From contig NZ_CP006992.1 in assembly GCF_001542815.1 (NCBI RefSeq), positions 3,849,501 through 3,913,500 on the forward strand: a stretch of DNA of 64,000 nt, given 5' to 3'. This document shows, one piece after another, positions 8,327 through 17,825 of this stretch. The position numbers were made by a program, and so were the translations under genes. The number at the start of each line of letters is the position of its first letter. Position 1 is the first letter of the stretch. The notes beneath the pieces are model-generated. The model did no database searches. It saw only the letters and a list, made by a program, of their open reading frames with translations, and was not told the origin of the DNA. The stretch comes from Methylobacterium sp. AMS5 (GTDB lineage Bacteria > Pseudomonadota > Alphaproteobacteria > Rhizobiales > Beijerinckiaceae).

Positions 8327-8471
8327 CCAAGCATCGTCCGGGCGACACCGCACCGCGACGCTCCGGAGGGTCGCGCGCCGACACTACCGAGTTTTTACCG
8401 CAGCGCACAACCAGGACTGGAACGGGAACGCGCCGACCGGCCCTCGCGATCCCTCGACCGCGCCGTGCCCC

Positions 8472-9989
8472 TCAATGCGCCGGCAGCGAGGCGTCCGCCT
8501 TGTCGTGCTGGCCGAAGCGCTCGACCAGGGTGGCGCTGGCCTCGTTGAGGCCCACGACCTCGACGGCCCTGCCGGCGGCGCGGGCCTTCATCACCACGCG
8601 GTCGAGGGCGCCCACCGCCGAGATGTCCCAGAAATGCGCCGCGTGCACGTCGATGACGAGCCGCTCCACCGGCTCGCGGACGTCGATACCCTCGGCGAAG
8701 GTGCCGGCGGAGGCGAAGAACACCTGGCCCGCCACCCGGTAGGTGCGGGTGCGCCCGTCCGGCGACAGCTCGGCGGTGATCCGGCTCATCCGCGCGACCT
8801 TGTCCGCGAAGAACACGCCCGAGAGCAGAACGCCAACGAGCACGCCGATGGCCAGGTCGCGGGTGGCGACCACCACGGCGACGGTGGCGAGCATCACCAG
8901 GGAGGAGGGCAGCGGGTTGGTGCGAAGCTGTCGCAGCGAGCGCCAGGAGAAGGTGTTGAGCGAGACCATGATCATCACCGCCGTCAGTGCCGCGACGGGG
9001 ACGATGGCCAGGAGATCCTGCAACAGGACCAGCAGCGCGAGGAGGAAGCTGCCGGCCACCAGGGTCGAGAGCCGGCCGCGGGCGCCGGACGACACGTTGA
9101 TGACCGATTGCCCGATCATGGCGCAGCCGCCCATGCCGCCGAACACGGCCGAACTCATGTTGGCGAGCCCCTGGCCCATGCATTCCCGGTTCTTGGAGCT
9201 GCCGGTATCGGTCATGTCGTCGACGATCTGCGCCGTGAGCAGGCTCTCCAACAGGCCGACCGCGGCGAGCGTGGCGGAATAGGGCAGGATGATGCGCAGG
9301 GTCTCGAAGGTCAGCGGCACCTGCGGCAGGGCAAAGCTCGGCAGGGCCGTCGGCAGTTCGCCGAGATGGGCGACGGTGCGCACGTCGAGCCCGAGATACG
9401 CGGTCAGCGCGGTCAGCACGGCGATGGCGACGAGCGGCGAGGGCACCGCGCGGGTGATCCTGGGGAAGCCGTAGATGATGGCGAGCCCCAGCGCGATCAG
9501 GCCGTAGGTGGCCGGTGTCACCCCGGTGAGTTCGGGAAGCTGCGCCAGGAAGATCAGGATCGCCAGCGCGTTGACGAAGCCGGTCATCACCGAGCGCGAG
9601 ACGAAGCGCATCAGCCGCCCGAGCCGGGCGAGCCCGGCGAGGATCTGGAACACCCCCATCAGGATGGTGGCGGCGAAGAGATACTGCACACCGTGGTCGC
9701 GCACGAGATCGACCATCACCACCGCGGTCGCGGCGGTCGCGGCCGAGATCATGGCCGGGCGCCCGCCGGCAAAGGCGATGACGCAGGCGATCACGACGGA
9801 GGCGTAGAGCCCGACCTTCGGATCGACCCCGGCGATCACCGAAAAGCCGATCGCCTCCGGGATCAGGGCCAGCGCGACGACGATGCCGGAGAGGATGTCG
9901 GCCCAAGGGTTGGCAAACCAGTTGGCAAACCAGTTGGCGAACCAAGTCGAGCCGAACCGCCCGCGGGCGGTTGAAACAGTCGATGACAT
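8472..9989 (-). CDS. SulP-family anion transporter with STAS domain
   Basis: This is a 505-residue inner-membrane protein of the SulP/SLC26 family (sulfate, bicarbonate or other anion uptake). The N-terminal half shows the family hallmark [20 protein letters not shown] followed by ten or more hydrophobic helices. The Sulfate_transp signature region is near [20 protein letters not shown]. After about residue 400 comes a cytoplasmic STAS domain ([17 protein letters not shown], then [19 protein letters not shown]). An unusual N-terminal stretch carries three tandem W-F-A-N units just before the first membrane helix, encoded by a 12-bp repeat. It has no accessory gene; the substrate is undecided between sulfate and bicarbonate. 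Confidence 0.9.
   Translation of the reverse strand: MSSTVSTARGRFGSTWFANWFANWFANPWADILSGIVVALALIPEAIGFSVIAGVDPKVGLYASVVIACVIAFAGGRPAMISAATAATAVVMVDLVRDHGVQYLFAATILMGVFQILAGLARLGRLMRFVSRSVMTGFVNALAILIFLAQLPELTGVTPATYGLIALGLAIIYGFPRITRAVPSPLVAIAVLTALTAYLGLDVRTVAHLGELPTALPSFALPQVPLTFETLRIILPYSATLAAVGLLESLLTAQIVDDMTDTGSSKNRECMGQGLANMSSAVFGGMGGCAMIGQSVINVSSGARGRLSTLVAGSFLLALLVLLQDLLAIVPVAALTAVMIMVSLNTFSWRSLRQLRTNPLPSSLVMLATVAVVVATRDLAIGVLVGVLLSGVFFADKVARMSRITAELSPDGRTRTYRVAGQVFFASAGTFAEGIDVREPVERLVIDVHAAHFWDISAVGALDRVVMKARAAGRAVEVVGLNEASATLVERFGQHDKADASLPAH
9910..9945 (-). repeat. three tandem 12-bp units in the transporter gene
   Basis: Two exact units TTGGCAAACCAG and a third with two changes lie head to tail and encode W-F-A-N three times near the start of the SulP protein. 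The period is a multiple of three, so copy-number changes would keep the frame. Confidence 0.95.
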
Positions 9990-10165
9990 TGCAAAAGATT
10001 CCGCAGAGGGACGCCAGGCTCCGCCGGCTGGGCGGGCGTGAGGAACAGCGTCGCGAATGCGTGGTCCGGCGGATCGGCGGCCGGAAGAGCCACCCGGGCT
10101 TGCACCGGGTCCGAGCGATTGCGGTGGGGTTTACGGCGGGCCGCGCCGCAGCGCAATGCGGAGGT

Positions 10166-10882
10166 TCAGCGCAAGAAACTCACCGCCACAGGCACCAGAA
10201 CCGCCGTCAGGAACGCGTTGAGCCCCATGGCGATGCCGGCGAAGGTGCCGGCGACCTCGCTGACCTGGAAGGCGCGGGCGGTGCCGAGCCCGTGGGCGGC
10301 GAGCCCCGCCGCGAAGCCGCGGGCGCGCATGTCCTCGACGCGCAGGGCCCGCATCAGCGGCGTGACGATCACCGCGCCGGCCATGCCGGTCAGCATCACC
10401 AGCACGGCGGCGAGCGTCGGGTCGCCGCCGAGCGCCTCGACGATGCCCATGGCCACGCCCGTGGTCACGGATTTCGGGGCCATGGCGAGGCGCACGTCGG
10501 AGGGGATGCCCGCGAGCTTGGCGAAGACGAGCGCGGAGGTCATCGCCGTGACGCAGCCGACGGCGAGTGCGGCGAGCATCGGCAGCAGCGCGCGCATCAC
10601 CGTCGCCCGGCGCTCGTAGAGCGGCACGGCGAGCGCCACCGTGGCCGGGCCGAGGAGGAAGTGCACGAACTGCGCGCCCTCGAAATAGGCGCGGTAGGGC
10701 GTGCCGGTGAGCGTCAGCACGAGGCCGATCATCCAAATCGCGTGGATCACCGGGTTGGCGATCGGGTGGCGCCCGGCCGCCTGGAAGAAGCGGTCGGCCA
10801 CCGCGTAGGCCAGCAGCGTCACGGTGAGCCACAGCAGCGGCGTGTGGCTGAGATAGACCCAGAGCGCGAACTCGCCGGTCAT
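10166..10882 (-). CDS. lrgB: LrgB/CidB-family membrane protein
   Basis: This is a 238-residue polytopic membrane protein. The family hallmarks are seen: PKSVTTGVAMGIVEALGG in the middle and LAAHGLGTARAFQVSEVAG near the C-terminus. LrgB/CidB proteins work with LrgA/CidA proteins; in Gram-positive bacteria they affect murein hydrolase export and cell lysis, and plant relatives (PLGG1) carry glycolate/glycerate. In Gram-negative bacteria the role is less clear, and carboxylate transport is a fair guess. The start overlaps the stop of the upstream lrgA-like gene by 4 bases, so the two are translationally coupled. Confidence 0.92.
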   Translation of the reverse strand: MTGEFALWVYLSHTPLLWLTVTLLAYAVADRFFQAAGRHPIANPVIHAIWMIGLVLTLTGTPYRAYFEGAQFVHFLLGPATVALAVPLYERRATVMRALLPMLAALAVGCVTAMTSALVFAKLAGIPSDVRLAMAPKSVTTGVAMGIVEALGGDPTLAAVLVMLTGMAGAVIVTPLMRALRVEDMRARGFAAGLAAHGLGTARAFQVSEVAGTFAGIAMGLNAFLTAVLVPVAVSFLR

Positions 10883-11265
10883 CGGCGGTCCATGAGCTTG
10901 GAGACCGCGACGAAGGTGAGCACGGTCGCCGCCAGCGTCAGGGTCACGGACAGGGTGAGCACCGCCGCGAGCGCGAACCCGTGGCTCGCCAGCACGTCGA
11001 GCTTGCCGACGATGCCGACGCCCGCCGGCACGAACAGGATCGAGAGATGCGCGAGCATCCCCTTGGCCGTGCCCTCCAGCCCGCCATCGACCAGCGGCGG
11101 CGGCAACCAGCGGGTCGAGGCCGGCTGCGTCCGGTCGCGCAGCACGAGGAAGCCGAGGAGCAGCGCCATGCCGATCACCGGGCCCGGCACCGGCAGGCCG
11201 GCGGCGCGCGCGGCGACCTCGCCGAGGAGCTGGGCGAGCAGGATCAGGGTGAGGCTGACGATCAT
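10879..11265 (-). CDS. lrgA: LrgA/CidA-family membrane protein
   Basis: This is a 128-residue protein with four hydrophobic helices, the usual LrgA/CidA (holin-like) layout. Seen are LTLILLAQLLGEVAARAAGLPVPGPVIGMALLL and PLVDGGLEGTAKGMLAHLSILFVPAGVGI, in short pieces that match the family signature (LPVPGPVIGM and LFVPAGVGI). The ATG at 11265 is chosen; a longer frame to 11544 only runs through an intergenic palindromic repeat and the terB-like gene. It is the first gene of a two-gene unit with lrgB. Confidence 0.92.
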   Translation of the reverse strand: MIVSLTLILLAQLLGEVAARAAGLPVPGPVIGMALLLGFLVLRDRTQPASTRWLPPPLVDGGLEGTAKGMLAHLSILFVPAGVGIVGKLDVLASHGFALAAVLTLSVTLTLAATVLTFVAVSKLMDRR

Positions 11266-11275
11266 CGAAGGATCC

Positions 11276-11386
11276 GGGATCCCACAGGGATCATCCCTTT
11301 GGCGGGGTCTCGGGGCGGCGCCCCGGCCTTCTCCCAGGGTTCCGCCCTGGGCCCGCGAAAGGGCCTGCCCTTTCGAAACCCGTGAC
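11276..11386. repeat. composite palindromic intergenic element
   Basis: Three nested inverted repeats follow each other: GGGGCGGCGCCCC, CCCAGGGttccGCCCTGGG and CGAAAGGGCctGCCCTTTCG. The element fills the gap between the TerB-like gene and lrgA. GC-rich mosaics of this kind (paired GAAAGGGC and CCCAGGG stems) are a familiar repeat style in Methylobacterium-type genomes. It may act as a terminator or RNA-stability element. Confidence 0.75.
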
Positions 11387-11392
11387 CGGCCG

Positions 11393-11869
11393 TCACGCGC
11401 CGGCGGGCTCGCGGGAGCCGCGGTCGCGGGCGGCCGCGATCGCCGGCTCGTCGAAGCCGAGCAGCTTGCCCAGGCGCCAGACCAGGGCCTCCTCGAACTC
11501 GTGCACCTCGCCGTCGGCGCCCGCCACCGACCATGCCATGGCAAGCAGCCGTCCCCGCTCTTCCGGACTGCTGCCGTCGCTGCCGATCAGCTCGACGAGG
11601 CTCGTCATGTCGCGGGTCTGCGCCTCGAAGGTGGCGGCGCGCTCGATCAGGCTCTCGGCTTCCGCGTCGCTGGCCGCGTAGCGGCGGCGCACGAGCCGCA
11701 CCAGCCGCTCGGATTCCGCCGGGTCGAGCACGCCGTCGGCGCGGGCGACGTGGACGAGGAGCGCGGTCGCCGCGAGATGCTCCTCGCTGCCGTCGGGCAC
11801 CGTCTCGGCCGGGGCCGGCAGGCCGAAGGCCGAGGAGGCGTAGGAGAGGAGCCGCTGAAGGAGGGCCAT
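11393..11869 (-). CDS. TerB-family (tellurite-resistance-like) protein
   Basis: This is a 158-residue soluble, all-helical protein. The TerB-like (DjlA N-terminal-like) domain is seen from about residue 30: TALLVHVARADGVLDPAESERLVRL, and later AMAWSVAGADGEVHEFEEALVWRL, each with the acidic ADG...D/E metal-binding-like loop. Proteins of this type are common in alphaproteobacteria, where they bind divalent metal and seem to serve membrane-stress functions; the exact role is unknown and there are no other ter genes here. The ATG at 11869 is chosen over longer frames because the protein core starts right after it (MALLQRLLSYASSAFGLP). Confidence 0.8.
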   Translation of the reverse strand: MALLQRLLSYASSAFGLPAPAETVPDGSEEHLAATALLVHVARADGVLDPAESERLVRLVRRRYAASDAEAESLIERAATFEAQTRDMTSLVELIGSDGSSPEERGRLLAMAWSVAGADGEVHEFEEALVWRLGKLLGFDEPAIAAARDRGSREPAGA

Positions 11870-12121
11870 GTCCGTTCCCGTCCGATTTTGCGCGCCACCG
11901 TCGGGGGCGCGCCGGGCGGGGTCAAGCGCGGAGCGCGCCGAAGCCCGCCCCATCACAGGATTTGCGGCCTCGCCGTGGCGCGGCTGCACAGGCGAAGCGT
12001 CCACGTATGGGAGGGCCAGCGAGCGCATCGCGCCCGTCGCCCTTCGTCGCGCTCCCGGTGCCCTTGCGGGCAATCCGTGGGACGAGGCCGCGGGCCGCCT
12101 CAACCCGACGGCGTTTCACCC

Positions 12122-12850
12122 TCACCGACTCGGCGCCGGGTAGCGCGTGCCGTCGACGATGGCGTCGAGGGGGATGCGGGTCCAGTCGAAGCCCGCCGGC
12201 TCGGCGCGCTTGCGGCACAGGATCTCGCTGTGGCCGTACATCTCGGTGATCGGCGCGAAGCGCAGGCCCGGCCGCGCCCGGTCGGTGAAGTAGCCGGCGA
12301 TCGGGCTGCTCATGCCCTTGTCGATCAGCTCGAAGCCGAGGGCGTCGTTGAACAGGGCGCGCAGGCCCATGTCCGAGAACTGGAAGAAATTCCACGGCCG
12401 CTCGTGCGAGCGAAACGAGAAGTGCGTCTCGACGAAGACGTGGCCGCCGACCTTCAGGAGCTTGGCGATCTCGACCGCCGCCACCCACGGCGCGGCGAGA
12501 TGCTCGAACACCGCCGAGGAGAAGATCAGGTCAAAGCGCTCGTCTTCCCCGAAATAGTGGGAAAGCCGGTGGGCGTCGCCGACCACATCGACGTTCTCGC
12601 CCGCGTAGAGGTCGAAGCCGACATACTGTGCCCGGGCGAAGCGATGGCGGAAGTTGGCGCCGGTGACATTGCGCGAGCCCACCTCCAGCACGCGCAGGCC
12701 CGGCTTGTCGAAGCGCTCCGACAGGGTGTCGATCCAGGCGCCGTGCGCCAGGTCCTTCGGCGGGGCGATACAGTCCCGGCGGAACCTGAACGGGAGCGTC
12801 GCCAGGGCGCCGTAGGCGCGGATCAGCGAGCCGGCCGCCACCTTCAGCAT
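12122..12850 (-). CDS. class I SAM-dependent methyltransferase
   Basis: This is a 242-residue protein. The SAM-binding motif I is LRVLEVGSRNVTGANF, motif II is QYVGFDLYAGENVDVVGDA, and the post-motif strand is FDLIFSSAVFEHLAAPWVA, as in the Methyltransf_11/25 type. A later stretch (GGHVFVETHFSFRSHERPWNFFQFS) resembles methyltransferases acting on glycans or lipids. The gene begins 27 bp after the lptD stop, in the same direction, and so may be co-transcribed with lptFGD. A role in modifying an envelope glycolipid would fit the context but is inferred only. Confidence 0.85.
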   Translation of the reverse strand: MLKVAAGSLIRAYGALATLPFRFRRDCIAPPKDLAHGAWIDTLSERFDKPGLRVLEVGSRNVTGANFRHRFARAQYVGFDLYAGENVDVVGDAHRLSHYFGEDERFDLIFSSAVFEHLAAPWVAAVEIAKLLKVGGHVFVETHFSFRSHERPWNFFQFSDMGLRALFNDALGFELIDKGMSSPIAGYFTDRARPGLRFAPITEMYGHSEILCRKRAEPAGFDWTRIPLDAIVDGTRYPAPSR

Positions 12851-12877
12851 CGTTGTATCCCGGCGCCGACGACCATC

Positions 12878-15523
12878 TCAGCGCACCGAGGCGATGCCGT
12901 CGGCGGTGGTCGAGCTGCTGACGTTCTGGCGCAGATCCGCCTCGCCCAGCGTCTTCAATTCCAGGCGCAGCAGCACGGTCTGGTTGCGCTCGCGCACGCC
13001 GATCGCCGTGGCGATGGGCGAGACGATGTAGTTCAGCGAGACCGTGGTGCACTCGTCCTGATAGCCGCCGCCGAGGCTCAGGCCGGAGAGGTAGGTCAGG
13101 CCCGGGCTGCTGTAGACCGGGGCGAGGCCGACCGGGTTGGCGAGATAGGCGGTGTAGAGGTCGGCGAAGGTGTCGCGGGTGTCGAGGTAGCGGGTGAAGT
13201 CGACGAGCGCCGAGCCGGTGACGAACCAGTTCGGGGTGATGCGGTAGGTGGCCGAGGCCGTCACGCCCTCGCGGCGATGGGCGAAGCCGAGCGCCGGCTG
13301 CGCCTCGTAGTACGAGTAGAACAGCGAGGTCTCGAGCGGCAGGAACGGCGAGAACCGCGCGGTCACGCCGGTCTCGAACCGGTTCACGGCGAAATCGCGC
13401 TGGTCGAAACGGGCGCGGCTGATGAAGCTGATGTTCTGGTTGGGCGAGAGCTGGAAGCGGCCGACGAAATCCGAGCGGCGGTTCTCGAGGCCGGAATCGA
13501 GGCCGACATTGGCCAGATCCCCGCGGCGGAACGAGTTCACGCCGGCGATCTGGATCGACTCGCCGAACATCAGGTTGGCGTACCAGCCCGACGGGGTCAC
13601 GACGGAATACTGCGCGCCGAGATTGGCCCGCACGCCGCCCTCGACCCGGTCGTAGCCGGAGAACTTGTCCCACTCGAACAGGGAGGTGTCGTCGAAGACG
13701 AGGCTCTGCGCGTCCTCGTTGGGCAGCCGGCCGATCCGGGTCTCGGAGGGCCGGGCGATCACCTGGCCGATCGGCTCCAGGGTGTGGACGCCGAGCGCGC
13801 CGAAATCGGCGACGAAGGGATAGCGGTAGTCGAGGCCGATCGCCGGCATGACGCGGCCGGAGAATCCGTCATCGACGGTGGTGATGTTGTTCACCAGCGC
13901 GTTCTGGAAGCCCGAGCGGCTCGGGTTCACGAAGAAGGCGTCGGTGCGCAGATAGGTGAAGGGCGTGAAGACCTGGCCGAAATCGTCGATGAAGCTGCGG
14001 CGCCAGGAGACCTGGGCCGAGAGCCGCGTGTCGACGCCGCCGAGGCCCCGCACGATGCAGCGGTCGCGCACGAAGGTGGTGCAGGTCTCGTAGAGCGGAT
14101 AGCTGATCCCGTTGACGCTCGGGGCGAACAGGTAGCTGCCGGTGCGCGGGATGCCCTGGAAGTCGGTCGCCTCGCGGCTCAGGCTCGTGACGTTGGCCTC
14201 GAATCGCACCTCGCCGCCGAGCTTGCCCGGCCCGTCGATGCGCTTGTCGTAGTCGATCACCGGCAGGACGACGGGCTGCTCCTTCTGCCAGTCGAAGCTC
14301 GACAGGGCCTTGAAGTAGTAGCCGCGCGCCTCGAACCACGAGCGGTCGCCCTGGCCGATCAGGTAGGCGCTCGACACCGCTTCGCGGAAATAGTCGGTGG
14401 TGATGCTCTGGTTGCGGATGCGGTAATTGTCGAGGAACCACTTGTCGGTCACGCCGACGAGATCCCAGCCCGTGCGCCAGTGCTCGTTGATGAAGAAGCG
14501 CCCGCGCGACTCGACCGAACCGCGGAACTCGCGGTCGGCGGCCCCCAGCGGCCCCGGCAGGAAGGCCGAGGGCGTCGATTGGAAGATGCCCGACAGGCGC
14601 AGATTGTAGCTGCCGTTGTCGAGGCGCTGGCGGAACTCGGCCTGGCCCAGCACGCCCTGGCGCGAGACGAAGGCCGGCGTGATCGTCAGGTCGTAGCTCG
14701 GATCGAGGTTGATGAAATACGGGGTCGCGACACCGCTGCCGAGCGGGGTCGAGGTGATGAAGCGCGGCGTCAGGAAGCCGCTCTTGCGCTTCACCGTCGG
14801 GTCGGCGGACTCGAAATAGGGCAGGTAGGCGACCGGGATCCCACCGATTTCGAGGCTCGAATCCTCGTAACTGATCGTGTGGGTCTCATTGTTGTGGATG
14901 ATCTTGGCCGCCTTGATCTGCCAGAGCGGCGGCGTCTCTGGATGGTCCTTGCACGGCTCGCAGGCGGTGTAGGTCGCGTAGTCGAAGCTCGATTGCTCGC
15001 CCGCGATTCGCTCCGCCCGCGGGGCGGAGATGCGGGTGCGCACCGTCTCGCCCTTCATCACGACGGTCTGCTGGATGCGCAGGGCCTCGACGAAGCCGTT
15101 CTTGAAGTCGTCGGTCAGCTCCATCCGCTCGCCGGTGACCAGCGCCCCGGTCTCGTCGGTGAGGCGGACATTGCCCTCGGCGAAGACGCGGCTCGTGCCG
15201 CGGTCGTAGCGCACCCGGTCGGCCTGGAGCGTGCGCGCGCCGTAATGCAGCTCGGCATTGCCGCGCGCGGTCACGGTGTTGCGGTCGTTGTCGTAGATCA
15301 GCTCGTCGGCCTCGACGAGCAGGCGCTGGCCCTTCTCGCCTCCCTTGGCGCCGGCGAGCTTCTCCAGTCCGGCCTGGGCATGGGCGCGCGGCGCGGCGAG
15401 CCCGTAGGCTGCCGTCAGCAGTGCGGCCATGGAGACCGTGATCGCGATGTCGGCGACCTTACGCAACGCGTCCCTCGAACCCTGTGCAGCCCCCTGCACG
15501 CCGATCACGATAGTCCCTTGCAC
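12878..15523 (-). CDS. lptD: LPS-assembly protein LptD
   Basis: This is an 881-residue outer-membrane protein. LptD with LptE forms the final translocon that places lipopolysaccharide in the outer leaflet. There is an N-terminal hydrophobic signal (TVSMAALLTAAYGLAAPRAHAQA) and a periplasmic OstA/LptA-like jellyroll from about residue 65 (LLVEADELIYDNDRNTVTARGNAEL). A TACEPCKDHPETPPLWQIKA segment follows, as in alphaproteobacterial LptD, and then a long beta-barrel domain with aromatic-rich alternating strands. It follows lptG by 33 bp in an lptF-lptG-lptD operon. The usual downstream partner surA is absent from this window. Confidence 0.95.
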   Translation of the reverse strand: MQGTIVIGVQGAAQGSRDALRKVADIAITVSMAALLTAAYGLAAPRAHAQAGLEKLAGAKGGEKGQRLLVEADELIYDNDRNTVTARGNAELHYGARTLQADRVRYDRGTSRVFAEGNVRLTDETGALVTGERMELTDDFKNGFVEALRIQQTVVMKGETVRTRISAPRAERIAGEQSSFDYATYTACEPCKDHPETPPLWQIKAAKIIHNNETHTISYEDSSLEIGGIPVAYLPYFESADPTVKRKSGFLTPRFITSTPLGSGVATPYFINLDPSYDLTITPAFVSRQGVLGQAEFRQRLDNGSYNLRLSGIFQSTPSAFLPGPLGAADREFRGSVESRGRFFINEHWRTGWDLVGVTDKWFLDNYRIRNQSITTDYFREAVSSAYLIGQGDRSWFEARGYYFKALSSFDWQKEQPVVLPVIDYDKRIDGPGKLGGEVRFEANVTSLSREATDFQGIPRTGSYLFAPSVNGISYPLYETCTTFVRDRCIVRGLGGVDTRLSAQVSWRRSFIDDFGQVFTPFTYLRTDAFFVNPSRSGFQNALVNNITTVDDGFSGRVMPAIGLDYRYPFVADFGALGVHTLEPIGQVIARPSETRIGRLPNEDAQSLVFDDTSLFEWDKFSGYDRVEGGVRANLGAQYSVVTPSGWYANLMFGESIQIAGVNSFRRGDLANVGLDSGLENRRSDFVGRFQLSPNQNISFISRARFDQRDFAVNRFETGVTARFSPFLPLETSLFYSYYEAQPALGFAHRREGVTASATYRITPNWFVTGSALVDFTRYLDTRDTFADLYTAYLANPVGLAPVYSSPGLTYLSGLSLGGGYQDECTTVSLNYIVSPIATAIGVRERNQTVLLRLELKTLGEADLRQNVSSSTTADGIASVR

Positions 15524-15556
15524 GCCCGAACCCGTCCCGACCCGGACAACCGCACA

Positions 15557-16645
15557 TCAGCCGTCCTCCTGGTAGAGAAGCGTGAGCGTACCGAGCAAGC
15601 TTCCTACCACGGCCGGGAACCAGGCCGCCACTGTCGGCGCGACCATCCCCGACGCGCCGAGGCCCTCCATGACCTGCCGCGCGACGTAGAGCACGAAGCC
15701 CGCGCTCACCCCGCCCAGCACCAGTTTTCCGACACCACCAAAGCGGAAGAACCTTAAGGAAACCGTTGCCGCCACAAGGACCATCGCGAGGTAGAGCAGG
15801 GGCGTTGCCAGCAGCACATCGTACTGGAGCCGGTAGCGCGTGGCATCCAGCCCGGCCCGCTCGTGGCGTGCGATGGTCTCCGGAAGTTGCCAGAAGGGCA
15901 CAGATTCCGGAGGGGTGAAGCGCTGGCGGATCTGGCTCGGATCGAGTGTCGAGGCGACGAGGTAGACCTCGTGGCTCTCGGGCGGTTCATCGCGTGTGAG
16001 AACGCGCACATCGCGCAATTCCCACCAGCCGTCGTGCAGGGTCGCCCGCGCCGCCTCGATCTGCGCGGCGAAGGCGCCGGCCTCGTCGAACTGGAAGACG
16101 GTGACGCCGGCCAGCGTGGTCGTGCCCTCGACCGCCGTCTCGGCGCGGATGATCGCCTGTCCGTCGATGCTGCGCTGGCGCAGCCACAGGTCCTTGCCGG
16201 TGCCGGCCTTGGTGGATTTGGCGAAGATCTTCGCCTCGATCTCGCTGGAGCGCTGCTTGAGCGCGGCGGAGAGGGGATTGTAGGCGCCGATCGCCAGCGC
16301 GCCGATCGCCAGCGCGACGAAGGCGCCGGGCTGGAGGAACTGCCAGGCCGAGATGCCGGCGGCCCGCGCCACCACGAGTTCGAGCTTGCGCGAGAGCTGG
16401 AGCAGGGCGGCCATGGAGCCGAACAGCACCGCGAAGGGCAGCACGCTCTCGGCCACGGCGGGCGTGCGGTAGAGCGCGAGCTGCGCCATCAGCCCCGGCG
16501 AGGCGCCCTCCGCGTCGCCCGCTCGCCGCAGCAGCTCGACGAAGTCGAGGGTGTAGACCAGGGCGAAGACGGTGAGGAACACGCCGAGGATGGTGCGCAC
16601 GAAGCGCCACGCGAAGTAGCGGCCGAGGGTCGCTCCGATCAGCAT
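15557..16645 (-). CDS. lptG: LPS export ABC transporter permease LptG
   Basis: This is a 362-residue inner-membrane protein of the YjgP/YjgQ family. LptF and LptG form the permease of the LptB2FG transporter, which extracts lipopolysaccharide from the inner membrane and passes it to LptC. The N-terminus has the family pattern GRYFAWRFVRTILGVFLTVF, then a coupling-helix region (VARAAGISAWQFLQPG), a large periplasmic beta-jellyroll (residues about 140-260) and three C-terminal helices (LYLAMVLVAATVSLRF). It is 10 bp downstream of lptF and 33 bp upstream of lptD, so the three form one unit. Confidence 0.94.
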   Translation of the reverse strand: MLIGATLGRYFAWRFVRTILGVFLTVFALVYTLDFVELLRRAGDAEGASPGLMAQLALYRTPAVAESVLPFAVLFGSMAALLQLSRKLELVVARAAGISAWQFLQPGAFVALAIGALAIGAYNPLSAALKQRSSEIEAKIFAKSTKAGTGKDLWLRQRSIDGQAIIRAETAVEGTTTLAGVTVFQFDEAGAFAAQIEAARATLHDGWWELRDVRVLTRDEPPESHEVYLVASTLDPSQIRQRFTPPESVPFWQLPETIARHERAGLDATRYRLQYDVLLATPLLYLAMVLVAATVSLRFFRFGGVGKLVLGGVSAGFVLYVARQVMEGLGASGMVAPTVAAWFPAVVGSLLGTLTLLYQEDG

Positions 16646-16655
16646 GCCGGTTCCC

Positions 16656-17825
16656 TCAGGCCCGACCGGCGAGCGGGCGCCGCCGCAGGCTGCCGGCGAG
16701 CCTTCGGCCGAGCCGGCCGAGGCGCTCGTTCATCGCGCGGGTGCGGGCGCCGCCGAAGATCAGCAGGCAGGAGAGGGCGATCGCCCCGAGCGGCGCGGCG
16801 TAGATCGCCACCACCGCGCCGGGGCTGCGCACGGCCGCACTGCTGGCGGCAAAGCCCGCGATGCGCAGTGCGATCACGCCCACGACCGCGCCGGCCACGG
16901 CCAAGCCCCGGCCCTGGCGGGTGGTGCGCGGATCGCCCAGAGCAGCGAACGCGATGAAGGCCAGCGCCAGCGGGTAGAGCCAAGCCGAGAGCCGGTCGTG
17001 GAGTTCGGCCCGGAAGCGGCCCTTCTGCAGGCGGTAATAGCCCTCGCCCGTATCGGGGAAGAGCAGGGCCAGGGTCGAGCGCTCGCGCGGCTTGTAGACC
17101 GTCTCGGAATCCGGCGGCGTGAAGGCGGCGAGATCGACGGCGTAGCGCTCGTAGCTCACGATCGAGGAATCGCGGCTGTCCTTCTGCTGGCGGTGGATGC
17201 TGCCCTTCTCCAGCACGAGGTAGGTCTGCCCGTCGACCTCGGTGACGCGCCCCCGCTCGGCGAGGTAGACCACCGCCTTGCCGGGCTCGCGCTTGTCCTG
17301 GATGAACAGGCCCTGGAGCGAGCCGTCGGCGCCGCGCTCGCGGAAATGGAAGGTGATGCCGTTGTCGAGCGCCGTGAACTGGCCCTCCTTGACGACGTTG
17401 GCGACGAAATCCCCCCGCACCCGGGTCAGCACGTCGCGCAGTTCCTGGAAGGAGGAGGGCATCACCTGGATCGTCAGGAAGGCGACGACGATGCTGATCG
17501 CGAAGGCCAGCGTCGCGAAGGGCCGCAGCAACTGGCGCGGCGGCATGCCGGCCGCCGACATCACGATGAGTTCTGAATCGCCGTTGAGCTTGTTCAGCGC
17601 GTAGACGCAGGCGATGAACAGGGCGACCGGGGCGATCACCGTGATCAGCGTCGGCAGCGACAGGGCGGTGATGAACAGGAAGACGAGGAGCGTCTGCCCC
17701 TTGGCCGTGACGAGGTCGAGTTCGCGCAGGGCCTGCGTCACCCAGATCGTGCCGGTCAGGCCGATCAGGCAGGTGAGGAAGGCCCCGAGCGCGATCCTGA
17801 ATATGTAGCGCTCGATCTGCGTCAT
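16656..17825 (-). CDS. lptF: LPS export ABC transporter permease LptF
   Basis: This is a 389-residue YjgP/YjgQ-family permease, partner of LptG. The start chosen is the ATG at 17825 (MTQIERYIFRIALGAFL), because AGAAGG lies 5 bases before it. An in-frame GTG at 17861 would add 12 polar residues not usual in the family. Six membrane segments flank a periplasmic domain; SELIVMSAAGMPPRQLLRPF is the cytoplasmic coupling loop that contacts LptB. The C-terminus is arginine-rich. It is the promoter-proximal gene of lptF-lptG-lptD, divergent from pepA across a 599-bp gap. Confidence 0.94.
   Translation of the reverse strand: MTQIERYIFRIALGAFLTCLIGLTGTIWVTQALRELDLVTAKGQTLLVFLFITALSLPTLITVIAPVALFIACVYALNKLNGDSELIVMSAAGMPPRQLLRPFATLAFAISIVVAFLTIQVMPSSFQELRDVLTRVRGDFVANVVKEGQFTALDNGITFHFRERGADGSLQGLFIQDKREPGKAVVYLAERGRVTEVDGQTYLVLEKGSIHRQQKDSRDSSIVSYERYAVDLAAFTPPDSETVYKPRERSTLALLFPDTGEGYYRLQKGRFRAELHDRLSAWLYPLALAFIAFAALGDPRTTRQGRGLAVAGAVVGVIALRIAGFAASSAAVRSPGAVVAIYAAPLGAIALSCLLIFGGARTRAMNERLGRLGRRLAGSLRRRPLAGRA

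Noticed and set aside
9971..15757. A 1928-codon plus-strand open frame
   Set aside because: It lies antisense to the lrgAB, terB-like, methyltransferase and lptD genes. Its product is a low-complexity His/Gln/Arg/Glu-rich sequence typical of an open antisense frame in GC-rich coding DNA.
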